NCBI RefSeq assembly: GCF_026240635.1
Contig: NZ_CP110848.1
Coordinates: forward strand, 1,552,501-1,616,500
Direction: 5' to 3'
DNA length: 64,000 nt
Source of the DNA: Trichothermofontia sichuanensis B231
GTDB taxonomy: Bacteria > Cyanobacteriota > Cyanobacteriia > B231
Shown here: in pieces, positions 28,471 through 35,657 of the stretch
Layout of the letters: every line of letters starts with the position of its first letter
Numbering within the stretch: the first letter of the stretch is position 1
Made by a program: the position numbers and the translations under genes
The notes under the pieces: model-generated
Told to the model about the DNA's origin: nothing
Seen by the model: the letters and a program-made list of their open reading frames with translations, nothing else
The model's database searches: none

Positions 28471-28812
28471 TTAGGAAACCTCCACGGCGGCTAATTCTAA
28501 CTCTTTTCCTTGGCGAATTTCGGTACTCAACTGATTACAGTGCGGACAAGCATAAATAACATCCTGAGGTTCAAATTCCTGTTGACAGGTGGGGCAATAG
28601 CACCGGGCTGGGACGGATTCGATCGCTAACGTCGCCCCTTCGGCGATCGTGCCCGCCGTGACCACACTAAAGGCAAACTGCATGGCTTCCGGAATCACCC
28701 CCGATAGATCGCCAATGCGCAGCTTAATCGCATGAATTTTTTCGGCTCCCTGGGCGATCGCGCAGGCTACAGCCATATCCACCGTCTGCTCCATCAGGCT
28801 CACTTCATGCAT
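28471..28812 (-). CDS. hypA: Hydrogenase nickel incorporation protein HypA
   Basis: 113 residues beginning [14 protein letters not shown]; His2 is the nickel ligand. The zinc domain has CYCPTC and CPHC. It passes nickel to the hydrogenase large subunit together with HypB. Its start codon lies in one copy of a 24-bp direct repeat; the second copy carries the same ATG-CAT-GAA-GTG-AGC bases at the end of hoxW. Confidence 0.95.
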   Translation of the reverse strand: MHEVSLMEQTVDMAVACAIAQGAEKIHAIKLRIGDLSGVIPEAMQFAFSVVTAGTIAEGATLAIESVPARCYCPTCQQEFEPQDVIYACPHCNQLSTEIRQGKELELAAVEVS

Positions 28813-28895
28813 AACACGTCTTGAGAATCAAATCTTGGCAGTGGCTGCGCCACTGCCAAGAACGCCATTAAGCTCACTTCATGCATAACACGTCT
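28798..28895. repeat. Palindrome flanked by 24-bp direct repeats at the hoxW-hypA junction
   Basis: A 24-bp sequence (starts GCTCACTTCATGCATAAC) occurs at 28798-28821 and exactly again at 28872-28895. Between them is a palindrome with 12-bp arms, CTTGGCAGTGGC (28834-28845) and GCCACTGCCAAG (28849-28860), around TGC. Removing one repeat plus the palindrome would join hoxW and hypA with overlapping stop and start, so a 74-bp insertion with duplicated flank is likely. Confidence 0.85.
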
Positions 28896-29358
28896 CCAGG
28901 AGTTGCGGTCGGATAATGCCCCGTTCGGCCAACCAAACTTGAATCCATTCTAGAGCGTTTGCCATTGCGGCTTCTGTATCCGGAGATAGGGTTTCCCCTA
29001 GCTCAAATTGATGGCCGGGGATCATCAGCCAACTCGCAGAGGGACATCGGCCATAAAGCCATTGGCTCAGGGCCAGCAGCGATCGTGGGTCAGACGCATG
29101 GGCAGCCAATGGCCCAGTTTCGCTCGGAGGATACAAGGGGCAATGATGCAATGTCCTGCTCACCGTCGGCAAACAAGTATCGACAAAAAGCACGTGGTCA
29201 ACTTCGGCGATCGTGGCCGCCAGTTCCGGTAATAACTGGGGACAGGCGATCGCGATCACCTGGGACAATTGCCAGGTTTGTACGGTAGTGGCGATCAAAT
29301 AACCGGCTCCGTCATCCTGTCGCAAGGTGTTACCATAGCCAATAATTGCGATCGTCAT
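28879..29358 (-). CDS. hoxW: HoxH C-terminal processing protease HoxW
   Basis: 159 residues from the ATG at 29358 (MTIAIIGYGNTLRQDDGAGY); an in-frame TTG at 29379 is less likely. The N-terminal GYGNTLRQDDGAG is the hydrogenase endopeptidase signature with the nickel-sensing Asp. VDHVLFVDTCLP and the AHASDPRSLLALSQ region (third ligand area) complete the M52 fold. It removes the C-terminal peptide of HoxH after nickel insertion. It follows the SpoIIE-type phosphatase by 14 bp, so the regulatory trio and hoxW are one transcription unit. Confidence 0.93.
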   Translation of the reverse strand: MTIAIIGYGNTLRQDDGAGYLIATTVQTWQLSQVIAIACPQLLPELAATIAEVDHVLFVDTCLPTVSRTLHHCPLYPPSETGPLAAHASDPRSLLALSQWLYGRCPSASWLMIPGHQFELGETLSPDTEAAMANALEWIQVWLAERGIIRPQLLETCYA

Positions 29359-29372
29359 GGATGGATCTATTC

Positions 29373-30539
29373 CTAGCAATACTCAATTTGTACTTCTTTT
29401 TGGCAATCCCGTAAAAATTTAACTAAATCTTCAATTAAGCTCCGCCGGATTGAGATATTTTTGGGTAGGAGTGGATTCTGGTAAAACTCGTTAATTTTCT
29501 GCCCCACTAGAAACAGAATTGAGTCTGCTTCCAGGATTTCCTTGGCCAGGAAATAGGCACCATTTGCATCAAACGGGAGACGACCAATATCACCCTGACA
29601 GCTTTTAATATATTCAGTTGCCTTAGAAATAGTCAGAATTCCTTCGGTTAACAGATCAACGCCATTGAGGAATCCGATCGGCGGTAAATCTCGACGCATA
29701 GTCGCAATATCCATCTCGATCGTATCCCCTAAATAGTTAGCGACAATATTACCAGTTGTACCGCCACAGATAACCTTACGACCTTCAAAATTGAGAAATT
29801 TTTCGACATAGAGTTCATCTTTACTTTCATCGAGAGGAGGCCCAGTGAAAATGATCAGGGGATTGCGCTTACGCACATAAACACCAACGAAGGTCGCATC
29901 ATCCCCAATTTCCCCGTGATATAAGCTGTGGGTTTTGTTAATAACATCTCGGACAATGACCCGCGAGTTGTGAGCACGTTGGAGCAGAACGCCTTCGAGG
30001 TATTGACTGATATTGTCCCAACCCCAACCAAAGTTAAGTTCTACGCCCAATCCCGCATATAAAACCCCATCACTAATCGCCGCAAGGAAATCACCCCGTT
30101 CGAGGACACCTTCTGCAAACTTTATTTTTTTATCCAGGATTTTCTCAACCCTGATATCTAACTTATGGGTATGCCCCTGCTTAAGATAAATAACATCGGG
30201 ATTATCAAAATTGATGACTTTGAAATGACTGGTTTCGTGATTAATCCGAATAATTGTAAACGTTGAGTAGGCAATTTTACGAACTTTGCAAATCGGTAGG
30301 GTCGCGATCGTCGTTTTAAGCACCTCTTCGAGGGGAACATCGGCACTGAGCATATTGATCAGGATTTCAGTCGTTAGGGTTGCCAGGATATTGGCTTTAA
30401 CTCCGCTGCCCAATCCATCCGAAAGAACAATAATCGTGCGTTTTTCCCCCTTAAGGTACTTAACCTTATCACCACATAATTCTTCTCCTTTTTTATTCAG
30501 ACTCAGGCTATAGATATCAAGAAAGTTATCGACGCTCAA
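29373..30539 (-). CDS. SpoIIE/PP2C-type serine phosphatase with novel C-terminal domain
   Basis: 388 residues. The first ~225 form a SpoIIE (PP2C-like) domain without N-terminal membrane part. Its metal-binding acids are in place: CGDKV (D24), VLSDGLGSG (D41), AISDGVL (D157) and GDDATFVGVYV (D213/D214), so it should be active on Ser/Thr-phosphorylated protein. The rest (229-388) has LIIFTGPP, VICGGTTGN and DLPPIGFLNGVDLLTEG, a domain I recognise from the phosphatases encoded near [FeFe]-hydrogenases in Firmicutes but cannot assign a function. No STAS or anti-sigma partner is encoded here. The gene is AT-rich compared with hox genes, which suggests transfer. Confidence 0.85.
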   Translation of the reverse strand: MSVDNFLDIYSLSLNKKGEELCGDKVKYLKGEKRTIIVLSDGLGSGVKANILATLTTEILINMLSADVPLEEVLKTTIATLPICKVRKIAYSTFTIIRINHETSHFKVINFDNPDVIYLKQGHTHKLDIRVEKILDKKIKFAEGVLERGDFLAAISDGVLYAGLGVELNFGWGWDNISQYLEGVLLQRAHNSRVIVRDVINKTHSLYHGEIGDDATFVGVYVRKRNPLIIFTGPPLDESKDELYVEKFLNFEGRKVICGGTTGNIVANYLGDTIEMDIATMRRDLPPIGFLNGVDLLTEGILTISKATEYIKSCQGDIGRLPFDANGAYFLAKEILEADSILFLVGQKINEFYQNPLLPKNISIRRSLIEDLVKFLRDCQKEVQIEYC

Positions 30540-30549
30540 CTTTCCGACC

Positions 30550-31056
30550 TCACGCTTTCTCTAACATCTGAATAATTCTTAACAAACTAACCTTGGTCTC
30601 TGCTGTGGTTTCCCCCAGCAACCCAGCAATCTCTTGGACAATTTTCATTTGATTATCGACAACTTCATTAACCTGCTTGACAGTCTCATTCTTCAACTGA
30701 ATGAGTTGTTTTCGCCGCTCGCGCTCGTGGCTCAGGTCTACGATAATACAGGCAATCAAGTCTTCCTCTGGAATCGGGAAAATCACCTGACGTACATAAA
30801 GATTACGATCGAGATACTCCTTCTCCTTATTACGAATGATCTCTTGATGTTGCCAGACATATTCAAAGTCTTTGGTATCATCGAGGACATCAGCAGCATC
30901 CTGACCGATAATGGTCTCACGATCGACCCCAAACATTTGGCAGAATGCGGGATTGACCAGCTTGATTCGCATTGCAGCATCAACCACAATCAGAGCATTG
31001 GGGTCATATTCCCAGAGGAGTTCCCACAGATTTTTCTGGTGATTATCTGAATCCAT
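30550..31056 (-). CDS. PAS-domain sensor protein
   Basis: 168 residues. A PAS domain spans about 12-110 (LWEYDPNALIVVDAAMRIKLV, FCQMFGVDRETIIGQDAADV, VRQVIFPIPEEDLIACIIVDL). A helical tail follows (KNETVKQVNEVVDNQMKIV, EIAGLLGETTAETKVSLLRI). There is no kinase, cyclase or DNA-binding domain, so it must act through protein contact. The gene lies 10 bp before the phosphatase gene and 39 bp after the 2Fe-2S gene. The tail with LLGETTAETKV is like that of PAS proteins adjacent to clostridial [FeFe]-hydrogenases (from memory, not searched). Likely role: to sense redox state or a small ligand and control the phosphatase. The bound cofactor cannot be predicted. Confidence 0.85.
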   Translation of the reverse strand: MDSDNHQKNLWELLWEYDPNALIVVDAAMRIKLVNPAFCQMFGVDRETIIGQDAADVLDDTKDFEYVWQHQEIIRNKEKEYLDRNLYVRQVIFPIPEEDLIACIIVDLSHERERRKQLIQLKNETVKQVNEVVDNQMKIVQEIAGLLGETTAETKVSLLRIIQMLEKA

Positions 31057-31095
31057 AATAATTTATTTTGATTCAATTTAATGAGAATTTGTTAA

Positions 31096-31380
31096 TTAAG
31101 GTGTTGCCAGACGATCAGCCTGTTCTTGCTGAATGGCGGGTAAAATTTCCATCAAAAATTTATCTTCGACGTTCTGAGGGCTGATATTAATAAATAGATT
31201 ATCATGAAATTTCATGACAATGCCGCAACTACAGCTTTCCAAGCAGAAAGATCCTTTGAGTTCAATGCAATCGCTTAGATCATATTCACTGATTAAGCTT
31301 TGGAGCTTGGGTAATACTTCATAGACCCCCAACTGGTGACAAGCCGATCCCATACACAGATATAAATTTTCCTTGGCCAT
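31096..31380 (-). CDS. Thioredoxin-like [2Fe-2S] protein
   Basis: 94 residues beginning MAKENLYLCMGSACHQLGVY. Four cysteines match the thioredoxin-like ferredoxin / NuoE C-terminal pattern: CMGSAC (C9, C14) and CLESC (about 46-50). The NuoE N-terminal helical domain is absent, unlike HoxE, so this is a free-standing cluster protein and not a duplicate HoxE. It heads the trio with PAS and phosphatase genes and follows hoxH after 414 bp that contain a MITE. A good AGGAGG lies about nine bases upstream of the ATG. It may relay electrons or report the redox state of Hox to the PAS/phosphatase pair. Confidence 0.88.
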   Translation of the reverse strand: MAKENLYLCMGSACHQLGVYEVLPKLQSLISEYDLSDCIELKGSFCLESCSCGIVMKFHDNLFINISPQNVEDKFLMEILPAIQQEQADRLATP

Positions 31381-31512
31381 CAGATATCCTCCTATTGGTA
31401 ACTATTAGCTTAAAGAGCTATTACATTAAAGAAAAGGTATATTAGATTAAAAAATAATATAGCCTAGTTGTTTGATACAATTCCCTTAGCTTGTAGTCAA
31501 AATTTTAGTTAG

Positions 31513-31615
31513 TATAGTTATTGCAGATTAGAAAGGGGTGTCTACGCCCCTCTCCCTCTCTGGCATAGAGATTGGGGGTGAGGATGCTATTTCAGCCTAA
31601 ATTGCAATGACTATA
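31513..31615 (-). repeat. MITE-like element, copy F (103-bp subtype)
   Basis: Ends TATAGTTATTGCAGATTAGA and the inverse of TATAGTCATTGCAATTTA. It lies between hoxH and the regulatory trio in the 414-bp gap 31381-31794, which also contains an AT-rich segment (31380-31500) just upstream of the trio that probably holds its promoter. Confidence 0.82.
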
Positions 31616-31794
31616 AAATAGTAACATCTAAATCTTGTGAGCAGTTCTTGGTGACGCCTTGAGTCAGAAAAATGTTAGTATTTAGGTTTTTCAAGTAGAT
31701 TTTTGAGTTTTTTAAGGGAGGGTTGGGTCAAGCTCAATGCGACCCAACCAACAAGACACGATACCGTTACAGATCTGTTGCCGATTAACCCCCT

Positions 31795-33222
31795 TCAATC
31801 CCGGCAGCGACGATCGAGCACGCGACCATCGGCGGCAATTAATTCTACCTGCATCGGCATTTGCCCGATCGCATGGGTGGAACAACTCAGGCAGGGATCA
31901 AAGGCCCGTATGCCAGCTTCAACCCGGTTCAACATCCCTTCTGGGATTTCCGGACCCTTGATGTAATGGCGGGCGATTTGGGCAACGGTGCGGTTCATCG
32001 GCAGGTTATTTTGACCCGTCGCGATGATCAGATTCACCTTTTTGATCAAACCCTGTTCTGTGACCTGATAATGGTGGAATAGGGTGCCACGGGGAGCTTC
32101 GCTAACGCCGACGCCTTCTAATTGATTAATGCCAGCCGAAGCACGGGTACGATGGGAGAGAATGTCCGGATCATCGATCAACTGCTCCATCAATTCAAGG
32201 GCCGCTAAAATTTCCACCAAGCGAGCGTAGTGATACAGGAAGGAAGAGTTGGCAACCCGTCCACCAATGCGATCGCGATATTCGCGCAGTTCCCGATCGG
32301 CGGCTTCTACCCCCATGCGATCGCACACATTCAACCGTGCTAGGGGACCCACGCGATAAATACCAGCCGGATAGCCCAGCGGTTTGTAATAGGGGAATTT
32401 CAAGTAGGACCAGGGTTCGACGGCTTCCCCAATGAAGTCCTGGTAATTATCTTCCGAAAGCCCATCGGCAATGATATTGCCCTCGCTGTCACAGAAGCGC
32501 AGGTGACCGCCGTAGTGCTCCCATTCGCCCGTAGGACTGACCAGGCCCATGAACAAAGACGGGAAGTTCCCGAAGACATTAACTTCGGTGGCAAATTGAT
32601 CCAGTAAGCGTTTGAACAGGTCCAGGGCGGTCGCGATCGTCTGGCGCGACTCTGGCAAGCGATTGCGCAACCATGCGCGACCTTCTTCGGTGAGGGGTTC
32701 TCGCACACCCCCAGGGACCGCCCAGGCTGGGTGAATTTTGCTAGCCCCCAGAAGTTCAATGGTTTTCTGGCCAAACTGACGCAGCCGAATGCCACTACGA
32801 GCCAAATCGGGATCGGCACTCATCAGACCAAAGACATTGCGGGTGGCAGGATCACTATCCCAACCGAGGAGAAAATCCGGGCTACTGAGGTGGAAAAAGC
32901 TGAGGGCATGGGATTGGATGATTTGGCCTAGGTTCATCAGCCGCCGCAGTTTCTCACCCGCAGGCGGAATTTTGACCGCTTGAATTTTGTCGCCCGTTTT
33001 GGCCGAGGCCATGACGTGGCTGACCGGACAGATGCCACAAATCCGGGCCGTAATCCCGGCCATTTCCCACATGGGTCGCCCTTCGCAGAATTTCTCAAAA
33101 CCCCGAAATTCGGTCACGTGGAAATGGGCATCGGATACCTGCCCCGCATCATCCAGAAAGATCGAGATCTTAGCGTGTCCTTCAATACGGGAAACTGGAT
33201 CAATAACAACCGTTTTAGCCAT
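31795..33222 (-). CDS. hoxH: Bidirectional [NiFe] hydrogenase large subunit HoxH
   Basis: 475 residues, catalytic subunit of the NAD(P)-linked hydrogenase HoxEFUYH. The N-terminal nickel ligands are in [11 protein letters not shown] (about 61-71) and the C-terminal ligands in [10 protein letters not shown]. About 25 residues after the final His (from AIGQMPMQ to the end) form the extension cleaved by HoxW. It oxidises or evolves H2 in the cytoplasm with HoxY, exchanging electrons with the HoxEFU diaphorase. It is separated from the upstream CBS-CP12 gene by 421 bp with a MITE and a hairpin, so it may need its own promoter. Confidence 0.97.
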   Translation of the reverse strand: MAKTVVIDPVSRIEGHAKISIFLDDAGQVSDAHFHVTEFRGFEKFCEGRPMWEMAGITARICGICPVSHVMASAKTGDKIQAVKIPPAGEKLRRLMNLGQIIQSHALSFFHLSSPDFLLGWDSDPATRNVFGLMSADPDLARSGIRLRQFGQKTIELLGASKIHPAWAVPGGVREPLTEEGRAWLRNRLPESRQTIATALDLFKRLLDQFATEVNVFGNFPSLFMGLVSPTGEWEHYGGHLRFCDSEGNIIADGLSEDNYQDFIGEAVEPWSYLKFPYYKPLGYPAGIYRVGPLARLNVCDRMGVEAADRELREYRDRIGGRVANSSFLYHYARLVEILAALELMEQLIDDPDILSHRTRASAGINQLEGVGVSEAPRGTLFHHYQVTEQGLIKKVNLIIATGQNNLPMNRTVAQIARHYIKGPEIPEGMLNRVEAGIRAFDPCLSCSTHAIGQMPMQVELIAADGRVLDRRCRD

Positions 33223-33386
33223 AGTTCAGTAGGAGGGTAGAGGGTCAATGCATCTGCATTAAGGTGCTAAGCAGGAGACAAGAATCGTCGATTCGGGCAA
33301 AGGTTAATCTGGCAGGTCAATCTGGCAAAAAGTTATCATCGAGTAGGTGAGCGATCGTATATTTGGGTGTAAACCGTATAAGCAAC

Positions 33387-33493
33387 TATAGTCATTGCCA
33401 TTTAGGCTGAAACAGCACCCTCACCCCCAGCCCCTCTCCCAGAGTGGGAGAGGGGAGTGAGAAACTGTATCGTTCTTATTTGGATTGACCATA
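33387..33493 (+). repeat. 107-bp MITE-like element, copy G
   Basis: Full-length copy, TATAGTCATTGCCATTTA to GATTGACCATA, in the 421-bp gap 33223-33643 between CBS-CP12 and hoxH. The hairpin repeat at 33518 lies just beyond it. Confidence 0.87.
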
Positions 33494-33517
33494 CAAACAC
33501 AAGATTTGCAATGTTAG

Positions 33518-33566
33518 GTTTATGGTGAGAGCGTAGCGCTCCCACCATAAACCCAGGAGAGCCATC
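33518..33566. repeat. Hairpin repeat (family R2), copy 2
   Basis: Near-perfect palindrome: GGTTTATGGTGAGAGCG and CGCTCCCACCATAAACC around TAG, followed by CAGGAGAGCC, the inverse of the flank seen at 2653. On the minus strand it would be in the leader of hoxH mRNA or end the upstream transcript. Confidence 0.75.
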
Positions 33567-33643
33567 CGTCAGAGGTTTGGCAATGAGTAGTTATGGTGCA
33601 GACTGAGGCCCAACACAGAATTGCTCCTACCTTTGCTCCTGCC

Positions 33644-34261
33644 TTAGCTGTCATAAATGCGGGCTTCAATGGCGTCGGGGAACTCCTCGCAGTATTGCTC
33701 AAACGCCGTTTTCTCTAAACGCTTAGCCTGTTGGTGGGCGGCTTCTGCCTGCATTTCCTCGACGGCATCCCAGGCCGCTGCACACTCCTTCGAGTTAGGG
33801 CCTTTTTCAGCACAAATTCTACGGGCTTCGGCGATCGCGGCTTGAATCGCTTCCTCCAGCAACACCGCCTTGGGACGCTCAAAGGCATCCCCCTTCTCCA
33901 GAATATCCGTCAGGGAAACTATCCCCAGCAGTTTGTCCTTAATCACCGGGGCACGATGAATCCCCGTATTGGCAAACAAGCGGGCGACATACTCCACACC
34001 CAGATCGGGATTCACGACAATGCAAGGCTTGGTCATGATTTCATAGACCCGCATTTTCTTTGGATCTAGACCATAAGCAATGACCTTATACACAATGTCG
34101 CTTTCGGTCACAATCCCATAGGCGTCCTGTTCATGCCGCCGATCGACGATCAGAGCCGTCCACCCCCGCTGTTTCATCAGCGCGATCGCCTCGGCTACTG
34201 TGGCTGACCCCCGAATCGTCACCACATCCTGAGTCATGATTTCTGACGCTTTTTTCATCAT
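33644..34261 (-). CDS. CBS-CP12 fusion protein
   Basis: 205 residues. Two CBS motifs occupy about 1-125 (SEIMTQDVVTIRGSATVAEA; YEIMTKPCIVVNPDLGVEYV; RAPVIKDKLLGIVSLTDIL) and should bind adenine nucleotides. From about 137 the protein is CP12: ARRICAEKGPNSKECAAAWD with the N-terminal pair C150/C160, the AWDAVEEMQAEAAH signature (163-176), then FEQYCEEFPDAIEARIYD. CP12 binds GAPDH and phosphoribulokinase and shuts the Calvin cycle in the dark. Canonical CP12 has ECR near the end; here A200 replaces that cysteine, so the C-terminal disulfide cannot form. CBS-CP12 fusions are a known cyanobacterial family. Its place between hoxY and hoxH suggests a role tied to hydrogenase use. Confidence 0.9.
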   Translation of the reverse strand: MMKKASEIMTQDVVTIRGSATVAEAIALMKQRGWTALIVDRRHEQDAYGIVTESDIVYKVIAYGLDPKKMRVYEIMTKPCIVVNPDLGVEYVARLFANTGIHRAPVIKDKLLGIVSLTDILEKGDAFERPKAVLLEEAIQAAIAEARRICAEKGPNSKECAAAWDAVEEMQAEAAHQQAKRLEKTAFEQYCEEFPDAIEARIYDS

Positions 34262-34358
34262 GGTCGCGTTCCCCTTGATTAAGTGCGCTGTGTGTGAGTA
34301 TCTGGATAAGTACTCCTACCTAGGTTATGCCGCATTTGGGGTAGTGAGTACTCGCTTT

Positions 34359-34904
34359 TTAGCCAAACTTCAACATTTCCCGCCCTTTCAGGTGTAACGG
34401 TTCACCCCGCAGGGCCATTTCCAGAAAGGTGCGAATGCGATCGGCGGGGGGCGGACAGCCTGGTAAGTAGGCATCTACGGGCACCAGTTCATGCACGGGA
34501 CGCACGCGATCGAGCAAGGGTGGTACAATCCCCGGTTCGTGCGGAATCTGGGTCTGGACGTCCCCCAGTTCCAGGTAGCAGCGTTCCAGTACGGGTTTGG
34601 CACTGCCCAACGGGTTGCGCATTGCCGGGACGTTAGCCGTGACAGCACAGTCCCCAAAGGAGATCAACACCTTCGTCCGCGCCCGCGCCTGCCTAACCAG
34701 TTCCAGATTATCTTCATTGGCGATCGATCCCTCCACCAAGCAGATATCGACCCCCTCTGGGTAGGTCTTGATATCCGCGATCGGACTAAACACCAGATCC
34801 ACCTGGGCCGCCAGATCAAATAACCATTCGTCTAGATCCAAGAACGACATGTGACAGCCAGAGCAGCCCCCCAGCCAGATTGTCGCCAGTTTTATCTTGT
34901 CCAT
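34359..34904 (-). CDS. hoxY: Bidirectional hydrogenase small subunit HoxY
   Basis: 181 residues from the ATG at 34904 ([20 protein letters not shown]). This start falls 13 bp inside hoxU and matches known HoxY; a longer open frame exists upstream but reads hoxU in another frame. Cluster cysteines are in CSGC (14, 17), FGDCAV and LPGCPPPAD. It holds the [4Fe-4S] cluster next to the HoxH active site and passes electrons to HoxU/HoxF. Confidence 0.96.
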   Translation of the reverse strand: MDKIKLATIWLGGCSGCHMSFLDLDEWLFDLAAQVDLVFSPIADIKTYPEGVDICLVEGSIANEDNLELVRQARARTKVLISFGDCAVTANVPAMRNPLGSAKPVLERCYLELGDVQTQIPHEPGIVPPLLDRVRPVHELVPVDAYLPGCPPPADRIRTFLEMALRGEPLHLKGREMLKFG

Positions 34905-35608
34905 TCTTTTTTCTCCCGTGCCGTCACCAGAAACTCTAATGTGCTGCGATCGCGCTGCATTTCCGCCACCGTTGACCCCTGCCGGAAAATTGCCCCCGTG
35001 GGACAGGCTTCCACACACTTACCGCAGGAAGTACAGGCTTCCACCTCCCCCCAGGGTTGGTTCAGACCGGTAATCATCCGCACTGCTGCCCCCCGTTGGG
35101 CCACATCCCACACATGGGCACCCTCAATCTCATCGCACACCCGCATACAGCGGGTACAGAAAATACACCGGTTATGGTCAATGCCAAATTGCGGATGGGA
35201 CACATCCAGATCCCGATCGGGGAAGCGATAGGGGAAGCGGGTATGATCCATGCCCACCGCGATCGCCATGTCCTGCAACTCGCAGTTGCCATTGGCCACA
35301 CACACGGCACAAACGTGATTCCCTTCTGAGAACAACAGTTCCACGGTCATGCGGCGATATTCCTGCAACTTCGGCGTTTCGGTTTGGATGTCCATCCCCT
35401 CCGCTACCTCTGTCACACAGGCGGGCAGCAGCTTATTGCTGCCCTGAATTTCCACCAAGCACAAGCGACAGGCCCCCACATCCGACACCCCGTCCAGGTG
35501 GCACAGCGTTGGAATCGTAATCCCTGCCTGCTTCGCCGCCGCCAGAATACTGGTACCACTCTCCACCGCCACATCGATCCCATTAATCCTGAGCGTTCTC
35601 ACCGACAT
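34892..35608 (-). CDS. hoxU: Bidirectional hydrogenase diaphorase subunit HoxU
   Basis: 238 residues from ATG 35608 ([20 protein letters not shown]). An N-terminal 2Fe-2S domain ([15 protein letters not shown]) is followed by the NuoG-like HxxxCxxC segment ([17 protein letters not shown]). Two [4Fe-4S] motifs come last ([11 protein letters not shown] and [12 protein letters not shown]). It wires electrons between HoxF flavin and HoxY. It follows hoxF by about 50 bp and overlaps hoxY by 13 bp. Confidence 0.96.
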   Translation of the reverse strand: MSVRTLRINGIDVAVESGTSILAAAKQAGITIPTLCHLDGVSDVGACRLCLVEIQGSNKLLPACVTEVAEGMDIQTETPKLQEYRRMTVELLFSEGNHVCAVCVANGNCELQDMAIAVGMDHTRFPYRFPDRDLDVSHPQFGIDHNRCIFCTRCMRVCDEIEGAHVWDVAQRGAAVRMITGLNQPWGEVEACTSCGKCVEACPTGAIFRQGSTVAEMQRDRSTLEFLVTAREKKEWTR

Positions 35609-35657
35609 AGTGTTCTTACCTCGTCTGAATCCTCTGTCACCAGTTACCTCTTCCCTA

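Noticed and set aside
31096-31380. Second hoxE
   Set aside because: Only the thioredoxin-like 2Fe-2S fold is present; the helical half of HoxE/NuoE is missing and the neighbours differ.
34905-35018. Longer HoxY with 38 extra residues
   Set aside because: It would read inside the conserved end of hoxU; HoxY homologues start at MDKIKLA-like sequence.
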